NCBI RefSeq assembly: GCF_947254095.1
Contig: NZ_CAMYBV010000002.1
Span: forward strand, 1 to 64,000
From: an uncultured Mobiluncus sp.
GTDB lineage: Bacteria; Actinomycetota; Actinomycetes; Actinomycetales; Actinomycetaceae
Direction: 5' to 3'
Length of the DNA stretch: 64,000 bases
Numbering within the stretch: position 1 is the first letter of the stretch; each line of letters starts with the position of its first letter. Below, one piece after another: positions 51,199 to 57,976 of the stretch. Position numbers and translations under genes: made by a program. Under the pieces are notes generated by a model. That model ran no database searches. It saw only the letters and a program-made list of their open reading frames with translations, and was not told where the DNA came from.

Positions 51199-52338
51199 AT
51201 GAGCGCAACAGACGCCCTCGCCATGCCTGATGACGCCATGCAACTGCCCTTGCGGGAGGACTTGGCGGGGCTCGAACCCTACGGGGCGCCCCAGCTGCAG
51301 GTACCGGTGGCCATCAATGTGAACGAAAACCCCTATCCGGTGCCGGCTCCGGTGGTAGAGGCGATTACCGCGGCAGTGCACGAGGCGGCGGGCAGCCTGA
51401 ATCGTTATCCCGACCGGGATTTTCCGGCTCTACGCCTTGCCCTGAGCGATTATCTGGAGCGGGAATCCGGAGTGCGGGTGGCTCCCGAATGGTTATGGGC
51501 CGCCAATGGCTCCAACGAGGTCATGCATCATTTGTTCAGCGCTTTTGGGGGACCGGGACATCCGGCGCTGTCGTCCTCGCCCACGTACTCGATGTATCCC
51601 GAATATGCCCGCAACACCTTGACCGAGTTGCTGGACGTGCCGCGGCGAGAGGATTTCTCCGTGGACGTGGCTGCGTTGAAGCAAGCCGTAGACCGCGCAC
51701 ACCCAGCGCTGCTGGTGCTGGCTTCCCCCAACAATCCCACAGGAACCCACCTGAGCTCCGCAGATGTGGCTGAAATCCTGAGTTTTACTCGCACCAGCGG
51801 ACCGCACGGGAGCGCGACCCTGGTGGTCATTGACGAAGCCTACGGCGAGTTTCGCCGTGACGGGGTACCTTCCGCACTGGAACTGTTGGCGGCGCACCCG
51901 CACCTGGTGGTGTCCAGAACTATGTCCAAGGCTTTCGCGATGGCCGGATTGCGGTTGGGGTACTTGGCGGCTCGTCCCCAGATTATTTCCCAGCTCATGC
52001 TGGTGCGATTGCCCTATCACCTGTCGGCTCTGACTCAGGCGGCAGCTCTGGCGGCGCTGTCCCAGTCAGATTTGCTGCAAGCCCAGGTGGACAAAATGCG
52101 CCACACTCGAGACCTGATGGTGCAAACCCTGCGAGAAATGGGGTTGAGCGTGGCAGAATCGGATACGAACTTTGTTTTCTTTGGAAAGTTCAGCGACCGC
52201 CAAAAAGTCTGGCAAGATTTGCTTGACCGCGGCGTGTTGATTCGCGTAGTCGGACCCGATGGCTGGCTACGAGCCAGCGTGGGCACCGAGGAAGAAACTG
52301 AGGTGTTTCTTTCCGCCCTAAAGGAGGTATTGAAATGA
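51199..52338 (+). CDS. hisC: Histidinol-phosphate aminotransferase
   Basis: PLP enzyme that converts imidazole-acetol phosphate to histidinol phosphate. The 379-residue protein shows NVNENPYPVP near the N-terminus, ASPNNPTG near 178, VIDEAYGEF near 212 and the PLP lysine in SRTMSKAFAMAGLRLGY near 240. It starts at the base after the hisD stop, with GGAAGGCAAG inside hisD as ribosome site, and overlaps hisB by 4 bp. Confidence 0.96.
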   Translation: MSATDALAMPDDAMQLPLREDLAGLEPYGAPQLQVPVAINVNENPYPVPAPVVEAITAAVHEAAGSLNRYPDRDFPALRLALSDYLERESGVRVAPEWLWAANGSNEVMHHLFSAFGGPGHPALSSSPTYSMYPEYARNTLTELLDVPRREDFSVDVAALKQAVDRAHPALLVLASPNNPTGTHLSSADVAEILSFTRTSGPHGSATLVVIDEAYGEFRRDGVPSALELLAAHPHLVVSRTMSKAFAMAGLRLGYLAARPQIISQLMLVRLPYHLSALTQAAALAALSQSDLLQAQVDKMRHTRDLMVQTLREMGLSVAESDTNFVFFGKFSDRQKVWQDLLDRGVLIRVVGPDGWLRASVGTEEETEVFLSALKEVLK

Positions 52339-52949
52339 ACGAAACTCGAACCCCCCGGGTGGCGCAGGTCACGCGGGAAACGTCGGAATCTCAGGTAAAG
52401 GTGCGGGTGAACCTGGACGGAACCGGCCAAGCCAACATACACACTACGGTGCCGTTCTATGACCACATGCTCACCGCTTTGGCGCGTCACTCCCTGATTG
52501 ATTTGGACATTGCAGCCTCGGGAGACACCGACATTGATGTCCATCACACGGTGGAGGATACGGCTATTGTTTTGGGGCAGGCTCTGCGTGAGGCGTTGGG
52601 GGACAAGGCCGGTATCCGCCGTTTCGGTGACGCGTGCGTGCCGCTGGACGAGGCTTTGGCGCACGCCGTGGTGGATTTGGCGGGAAGGCCCTACGTCGTC
52701 TGTGAAGGAGAACCGGAAGGCCAGCAGTATCACCTCATCGGCGGGCACTTTACCGGTTCGTTGACTTATCACGTGTTTGAGTCCCTGGCGCTGAATGCCG
52801 GTATTTGTCTGCATCTGCGCCTGTTGGCGGGCCGGGACCCGCACCACATCGTGGAGGCCCAATTCAAGGCCCTGGCGCGGGCGTTAAAGGCCGCGGTGGA
52901 ATACGATCCGCGAGTGGTGGGTGTCCCCTCCACCAAAGGAACTCTGTAG
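52335..52949 (+). CDS. hisB: Imidazoleglycerol-phosphate dehydratase
   Basis: Dehydrates imidazole glycerol phosphate using two manganese ions. The 204-residue monofunctional form is present, without the phosphatase domain of enteric HisB. The metal-binding motifs are DVHHTVEDTAI near 72 and HHIVEAQFKALARAL near 170. ATG 52335 overlaps the hisC stop as ATGA, with AAGGAGG ahead. No histidinol-phosphatase gene is in the window. Confidence 0.97.
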   Translation: MNETRTPRVAQVTRETSESQVKVRVNLDGTGQANIHTTVPFYDHMLTALARHSLIDLDIAASGDTDIDVHHTVEDTAIVLGQALREALGDKAGIRRFGDACVPLDEALAHAVVDLAGRPYVVCEGEPEGQQYHLIGGHFTGSLTYHVFESLALNAGICLHLRLLAGRDPHHIVEAQFKALARALKAAVEYDPRVVGVPSTKGTL

Positions 52950-52967
52950 CATCGGGAAAGGCTAGTG

Positions 52968-53753
52968 ATGAGTGAACCACAAGAATCCCGAAATCCCGAG
53001 GACAGAGGGGACAAACCTGGCGATCAGCAAGCCTACGATGCCGAGTTTGCCGACCTCATCGCCAAACTGGGAGATGTTGACTTTGAGCCCGAATCCCCGG
53101 TGACAGGCCCGGACGAAACGCTGGATTTACCGGAAGAGCCCGAGCCTGCGCTGGTGGAAAGGCGTGCTACCGCGTGTTTCCTGACCCCAGTGGCCTCGGC
53201 AGAAGCCTTGGGGGCGCTGTGTGCGTTGAGTGATATTTCGGCCGTGGTGGTGCCGACGGAGGCCGGGGCGCTGGTGGTGCAAAACCTGGAGCTGACCGAA
53301 GAACAGTGGGGAATGGCGCTGCTGGTGGAAAGCCTCAATGAGCTGGATTCAGATTTGGATACGGTGGCGTCGACACTCACCGAGATTATTCGAATGCCGG
53401 TGGTGGTGTTTTCTGCCCTGCTGGCTCCCGGCACCGAACAGGAACCCGGAGTGACCGGTCAAGTCCTGGCGGGACGCTGGGCTAATCAGGCTTTTGAGGC
53501 GGATTTGCCGGCTGGGCTGGTCATCGCACAGATGCCTATCGTGATTGAGGACCTAGTGTTGGGGCGGGTTAATCCGGCGGCCGTGGACGGAGCGGTTGAT
53601 ACCGTCGATATTCCCCGCTGGAAAGCGCTGCGAATGCTGGGCAAAGGTATCAAAGATTCGCGTGAGGAACGCCGGCGCCAACGGGGTCAGGCAGATTCCT
53701 CCGATGATGCGGCTTGGGGCGTGGATTCAGAAGGGCGGGGGGACGCCTCATGA
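52968..53753 (+). CDS. Uncharacterised acidic protein within the his operon
   Basis: A 261-residue protein between hisB and hisH. The first 60 residues are acidic and disordered; a central alpha/beta region (ATACFLTPVASAEALGALCAL, given in part) runs to about 210; the last 40 are charged (DSREERRRQRGQ). No enzyme motif is visible. ATG 52968 has GGAAAGG 6 nt upstream; GTG 52965 overlaps. Its stop overlaps hisH by 4 bp, so it is co-translated, but a role in histidine synthesis is not shown. Confidence 0.8.
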   Translation: MSEPQESRNPEDRGDKPGDQQAYDAEFADLIAKLGDVDFEPESPVTGPDETLDLPEEPEPALVERRATACFLTPVASAEALGALCALSDISAVVVPTEAGALVVQNLELTEEQWGMALLVESLNELDSDLDTVASTLTEIIRMPVVVFSALLAPGTEQEPGVTGQVLAGRWANQAFEADLPAGLVIAQMPIVIEDLVLGRVNPAAVDGAVDTVDIPRWKALRMLGKGIKDSREERRRQRGQADSSDDAAWGVDSEGRGDAS

Positions 53754-54403
53754 CCGACCCTCAAGTTGTCGTTCTGGATCACGGGTACGGCAATGTGCTT
53801 TCCGTTGCGCACGCCCTCGAGCGGGCGGGAGCGCGGGTGTCGCTCTCGGCTGACGCGGCGGAAGTTGCCCAAGCAGACGGTTTGGTGGTTCCGGGAGTGG
53901 GAGCGTTTGCGGCGGTGATGCGTTCCCTGCAAGCCTCGCGGGCGCCCCAGATGATTGAGCGTCGGCTCGCCGGAGGCCGCCCAGTGCTGGGCATTTGCGT
54001 CGGTTTGCAGGTCATGTTTACCTCCGGGGATGAAAACGGGGAAGTGACTGCCGGACTGGATCAGTGGCCCGGAATGGTGACGGCGCTGCCAGCGGCGCGT
54101 TTACCGCATATGGGCTGGTCAAAAGTGCACGTCCCAGCGCAGTCGCAGCTGTTGGCGGGGCTTGACGGACAACGTTTCTATTTTGTGCACTCTTATGCTT
54201 GCCTCAGCGATCCCGCTGCAGCCTTGGGCACTGACGAGGAATCACGGCGGCTGTTCCGCCCCCCGCTGGTGTCCTGGGCACATTACGGAGCCGACTTTGT
54301 GGCAGCCGTGGAAAACCGAGCCTTGTGCGCCACCCAGTTCCACCCGGAAAAGTCCGGACCAGCCGGGGCACGCGTGTTCGCAAACTGGTTAGAGATGCTC
54401 TAG
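53750..54403 (+). CDS. hisH: Imidazole glycerol phosphate synthase, glutaminase subunit
   Basis: Class I glutamine amidotransferase that feeds ammonia to HisF. The 217-residue product has the oxyanion region GVGAFAAVM, the nucleophile elbow GICVGLQVMF with the catalytic Cys near 84, and CATQFHPEKSG with His and Glu near 195. ATG 53750 is chosen at the overlap with the previous stop; a 12-codon extension is not supported. HisF is not in the window. Confidence 0.96.
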   Translation: MTDPQVVVLDHGYGNVLSVAHALERAGARVSLSADAAEVAQADGLVVPGVGAFAAVMRSLQASRAPQMIERRLAGGRPVLGICVGLQVMFTSGDENGEVTAGLDQWPGMVTALPAARLPHMGWSKVHVPAQSQLLAGLDGQRFYFVHSYACLSDPAAALGTDEESRRLFRPPLVSWAHYGADFVAAVENRALCATQFHPEKSGPAGARVFANWLEML

Positions 54404-54440
54404 AGGTAGCGGGTCGCGAAGACCCCGGAAAGGACTCTCA

Positions 54441-55175
54441 ATGACACAAATGGTGCTGTTACCAGCAATTGACCTGGTTGACGGAAAGGCAACTCGGCTG
54501 ACCGAAGGTAAAGCCGGAACCGAAAAAGTCTATGGTGAGCCTGTACAAGTTGCCGCGGAGTTCCTGGCCGCAGGGGCGCGCTGGCTGCATCTGGTCGACC
54601 TGGACGCCGCTTTCGGGCGAGGTTCCAACGCTGACCTGGTAGAGTCGCTGGTGAGGGCCTATCCGGATCTGAAGTTTGAGGTCAGTGGGGGATTACGTGA
54701 TGATGACTCGCTGTGCCGCATGCTCGATGCCGGAGCGGCGCGCGTGAACCTGGGCACCGCTGCAATCGAAAATCCCGAGTGGTGCGCCACGGTCATTGAA
54801 CGGTTTGGGCAGCGAATCGCAATCGGTTTAGATGTGCGCGGCGAGCGGGTTTATGGCCGCGGCTGGGTCAGTGAAGGGCCGCTGTTGGTGGATATTTTGC
54901 GTGATTTGGATGCCTTGGGCTGTGCCCGTTACGTGGTGACCGATGTGTCGAAAGACGGCACCTTGACAGGGCCGAACCTGGAGCTGTTGGCTCAGGTGTG
55001 CCAATCCAGTCCGGCAAAAGTTGTGGCGAGCGGGGGAGTCTGCGCCCTGCGCGACCTGCAAGCCCTGCGGGACTTGGCGGGGGTCCACCCGAACCTGGAG
55101 GGGGTCATCGTCGGCAAAGCCATCTATGAGGGACGCTTCACGGTAGCCGAAGCCTTGGCGAGCCTGGCGGCCTGA
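54441..55175 (+). CDS. hisA: HisA / PriA phosphoribosyl isomerase
   Basis: TIM-barrel isomerase of ProFAR to PRFAR in histidine synthesis; many Actinobacteria use the bifunctional PriA that also replaces TrpF in tryptophan synthesis. The 244-residue product shows LLPAIDLVDGKATRL with the catalytic Asp near 11, FEVSGGLRDD, and TDVSKDGTLTGPN with the second catalytic Asp near 172. GGAAAGGACT precedes ATG. Whether it is bifunctional depends on absence of trpF in the genome. Confidence 0.95.
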   Translation: MTQMVLLPAIDLVDGKATRLTEGKAGTEKVYGEPVQVAAEFLAAGARWLHLVDLDAAFGRGSNADLVESLVRAYPDLKFEVSGGLRDDDSLCRMLDAGAARVNLGTAAIENPEWCATVIERFGQRIAIGLDVRGERVYGRGWVSEGPLLVDILRDLDALGCARYVVTDVSKDGTLTGPNLELLAQVCQSSPAKVVASGGVCALRDLQALRDLAGVHPNLEGVIVGKAIYEGRFTVAEALASLAA

Positions 55176-55211
55176 CGCTGCGGGATTCTGTTTGAAAGCG
55201 CGGCGAAATCC

Positions 55212-55931
55212 ATGAAGCATCTGGCGAGCAATCCCTACGCGTCTGATTATGGCGCTTTACTGCCCGGAACCCAACGCGCCCTGGAACTGGCTGCAGCCAA
55301 AGATGTGGGGGCCGCGCAGGTTGAGCTATTTTCAGCGCTGCAAAGCGAACGCCTCATCGTGGAGGCTCCCGTGGCGGTCTCGGGAAGCTGTGAGTCAACT
55401 ACCTTCGCGGGCGTATATTCCCCCTACGGGTCGGCCTTGCCGGCGTATTCCAGCGCAACGCGCTTCGCGGAGCTGAGGAATCCAGAGGACCGGCCGCTGC
55501 TGGTCAATCCCGCGCGAATCGCCTTGGCAGCCTTGGCTACCGAGGGATTTCTGTGGCTGGATGCCCCGGTGGTACTGGGTAGCGCTACTCAGGCCAAGCC
55601 GTTGGCGCGTGACCCGGAGTGGATTCATGCCTATGCGCCGAACATCATGCTGGGTCCGCCCGCTTTGAACTCCCTAGCCAGTGGCGACGACTGGCTCCCG
55701 GCCTGGGATGATGCCGAACTCGCGACACTGCTCAACTCACTTTCAGCCCATACGGGCACCGAAATCGAGACCATCGCAGCCGGCCCGGCGGGGGGACTGG
55801 TCGTCACAGTCCGCACCCCTGACGACCTTGACGCCGCGAAACTTGCCGTCAAACGGTTTCACAAATCCCTTCTGAAGTCAGCAGAAATCCCTCCACGCGC
55901 CACATACGTGCAGCTCCTCCCCGTGCGCTGA
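55212..55931 (+). CDS. SseB-family protein
   Basis: A 239-residue protein with the SseB-like pattern: FAGVYSPYGSALPAYSS, RPLLVNPARIALAALATEGFL and LVLGSATQ-like segments (given in part), with a C-terminal extension ending in TYVQLLPVR. SseB domains occur next to hisA/priA in many Actinobacteria, as here. Function is unknown. The ATG lacks a strong ribosome site (GCGGCGAAATCC). The gene ends the his operon. Confidence 0.8.
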   Translation: MKHLASNPYASDYGALLPGTQRALELAAAKDVGAAQVELFSALQSERLIVEAPVAVSGSCESTTFAGVYSPYGSALPAYSSATRFAELRNPEDRPLLVNPARIALAALATEGFLWLDAPVVLGSATQAKPLARDPEWIHAYAPNIMLGPPALNSLASGDDWLPAWDDAELATLLNSLSAHTGTEIETIAAGPAGGLVVTVRTPDDLDAAKLAVKRFHKSLLKSAEIPPRATYVQLLPVR

Positions 55932-56006
55932 CGCCCGCCCTTGCTATCCACCCCAGCACCCGGAACTGAAACATCACCGAAGCTCTTGCCGGTAAACGAC
56001 TATTAA

Positions 56007-56059
56007 GTACCAAAAAGTGTTTACAAAAAGATACCGAAATCGGTACACTTAGAGGTACC
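56007..56059 (+). promoter_or_regulatory. Promoter and candidate autoregulatory operator of the toxin-antitoxin pair
   Basis: TTTACA (56020-56025) and TACACT (56044-56049) form -35 and -10 boxes with an 18-bp spacer. The palindrome TACCGA-AA-TCGGTA (56032-56045) overlaps the spacer and -10. GTACC and GGTAC motifs recur at both ends of the region. This fits autorepression by a Phd-type antitoxin. Confidence 0.6.
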
Positions 56060-56072
56060 AAAGGAGGTTGTG

Positions 56073-56360
56073 ATGAATTTCTATACGGCACGGGAACTGC
56101 GCACAACTCCGAAAGCGCTGTGGGATGACTTAGAGAGCGATGGGTCGGTGGTCATAACCAAAAACGGCAAACCGGCTGCGCTGATGATTGAGGTCAACGG
56201 CCGGACGCTCGAAGAAACGCAATGGGCATACCGTCAGTTTCGGTTCAATAATGCCTTGCAAAGAATGCGGGCTCGCGCGGAATCGATGAATTTCCTGACT
56301 GAGCAGGAAATCGAGGCTGAAATCGCCGCTACCCGCAGAGAGATGCACGATGAAACCTGA
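56073..56360 (+). CDS. Phd/YefM-like antitoxin
   Basis: A 95-residue protein with the Phd N-terminal DNA-binding fold: NFYTARELRTTPKALWDDLE and VVITKNGKPAALMIEVNG, followed by a helical, charged C-terminus expected to bind the toxin. AAAGGAGG precedes ATG 56073. It overlaps the toxin gene by 11 bp, a normal toxin-antitoxin layout. Confidence 0.88.
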   Translation: MNFYTARELRTTPKALWDDLESDGSVVITKNGKPAALMIEVNGRTLEETQWAYRQFRFNNALQRMRARAESMNFLTEQEIEAEIAATRREMHDET

Positions 56361-56787
56361 GACTGCCGGTCGTCTCGTGGTCATCGATACGAATATTCTG
56401 GTGTCCGCTTTGTGGTCAAATCTTGGCGCTCCCAGGAAGCTGCTTGATTATTTGGGCCAGATGGGCACGTTGAAACCTTGCTACGACGCCAGGATGATGA
56501 GGGAGTACACCGCGGTTCTGCATCGTCCGAAATTCCTGTTCGAGCCTGAGGAAATTGACGTGGTTCTCGAGGAAATCCGCCAGAAGGGCTGGTTGATTGT
56601 GGAACCCGCGAATATCGAACGCGTCACTGGCTTTGACCGCGCCCAATTCCCCGATCAGGATGACATTGCCTTCGTCGAAGTCGCCGCTGCGGTGGGATGC
56701 CCGCTGGTGACGGGTAACCTGAAGCACTTTCCGGGTGTGCCTTTCGCCACTACCGTCCGGGAGTTTTTGGATGCCTGTAATCTTTAG
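56350..56787 (+). CDS. PIN-domain toxin (putative RNase)
   Basis: A 145-residue PIN protein of the COG1569 type. The first acidic residue is in VIDTNILVSALW near 13, and acidic pair FPDQDDIAFVEVA near 97 plus VTGNLKHF near 117 complete the metal site. PIN toxins cut RNA, often tRNA or mRNA, when the antitoxin is degraded. It follows the antitoxin with an 11-bp overlap. Target is unknown. A 122-bp gap to the next gene contains a partial palindrome (56804-56819) only. Confidence 0.88.
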   Translation: MKPETAGRLVVIDTNILVSALWSNLGAPRKLLDYLGQMGTLKPCYDARMMREYTAVLHRPKFLFEPEEIDVVLEEIRQKGWLIVEPANIERVTGFDRAQFPDQDDIAFVEVAAAVGCPLVTGNLKHFPGVPFATTVREFLDACNL

Positions 56788-56909
56788 AATCTCAAGGTTT
56801 TCCCCGCGCCCGGTGACGTGACGTTACCAGGGAGGCGAGTGGGAACGCTAGGGAACCCGACACGGGACGCTAGCACTGCCAGCGCTCCCCACCGCCCTTG
56901 TGAAAGACG

Positions 56910-57974
56910 TTAAGCGTGGGGAATATCGCCTAGCCAGTCCACGACGTGTTGAATCAGGGCCTCGTCAAAGACATCGTCCGAGTGGTGTTCACCAATCCAC
57001 TGTTGAATCGAACCGCCGGCTGCCGCGTCCATTTTCTTCCGAGCCTCCGTAGGTTTAACCAGGACCTGCCACAGCATATTCTTGGCTTCTTCCACCGACC
57101 GATAGAAAAATGGGTAGTCCGCCGGCACCAGGGCGTGTGCCCATTCGAGGTCAGGAAAGATGCCTATAACTCCCGCTCCCAAGGCTTCCACGTACTCGAT
57201 GCCGTAGGATTCTTCCTCGGTGGTCGCCAGGAAAGCGGTCGTATGTGCCAGAGCCTCCCAGTAGGATTGGCGCGTGGCGGTCAAAGGTCCCACCCAAATC
57301 CAGTCGCGATGGGAAAACTTCATGGCGGCTTCGCTGACCAGGTGGGTTTCGTGCAGACGCATCTCGACCCGCAGCGGAATCTGGCGGTGTACCCAGTTGA
57401 CCACGTCCAAGAAAATATCCGGGCGCTTCTTTGCCGAAAGATAAATCGAGGGATAGAGCACGACCGGAATCTCCGTCTCTACCCGCGGACGGACATGAGC
57501 CAGGCGGAATCCCAGGTTTACCCACCCCAGCTGCATCTGTTCATGCAGCGGTTTCACGGTCCATTTTTCGGCAATCTCCCGGACTTCCATCGCGGTGCGT
57601 TCCGAGTTGGCAAAAGTGGGGAACAGGGCACAGGACAGGGCCATGGAGGCGATGCCCTCCACGGTCGTCATTTCCCGAGGCGACCACCACATGAAGTTCA
57701 TGATGTGTGGTTTTTCCGCCCCGGCGTTATGCATTTTTTGCCACAATCGCGGCGAGTCGATGACGTCCATGTTGATGACCGCCGTGTCGTTCGGGTCGAG
57801 CATCTCAATGGGAGCCACGCTGAAGTTTTCGGCGCGGCGGGCGGGGCCACCAATCAGGATAGAGTCGGGAAAGTTGCGCAAAATCCGTCGCACCAGGGTG
57901 TCGCCGGCGGAGTGTCCGGCCACTCGGCCGGTTTCGTCAACTTTGGCATTGTCCCACTTGATTGCCAGTTTCAT
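56910..57974 (-). CDS. GT-B-fold glycosyltransferase-like protein
   Basis: A 354-residue protein starting at the N-terminus KLAIKWDNAKVDETGRVAGH. The C-terminal half has the GT-B donor-site pattern TTEEESYGIEYVEALGAGVIGIFPD (given in part, near 280). It has no membrane segment. GGAAAGGGG precedes ATG. It overlaps nothing but is 2 bp from the pyrophosphatase stop, so the two form an operon. Donor and acceptor are unknown; it could be a specialised family distinct from GT4. Confidence 0.75.
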   Translation of the reverse strand: MKLAIKWDNAKVDETGRVAGHSAGDTLVRRILRNFPDSILIGGPARRAENFSVAPIEMLDPNDTAVINMDVIDSPRLWQKMHNAGAEKPHIMNFMWWSPREMTTVEGIASMALSCALFPTFANSERTAMEVREIAEKWTVKPLHEQMQLGWVNLGFRLAHVRPRVETEIPVVLYPSIYLSAKKRPDIFLDVVNWVHRQIPLRVEMRLHETHLVSEAAMKFSHRDWIWVGPLTATRQSYWEALAHTTAFLATTEEESYGIEYVEALGAGVIGIFPDLEWAHALVPADYPFFYRSVEEAKNMLWQVLVKPTEARKKMDAAAGGSIQQWIGEHHSDDVFDEALIQHVVDWLGDIPHA

Positions 57975-57976
57975 GG

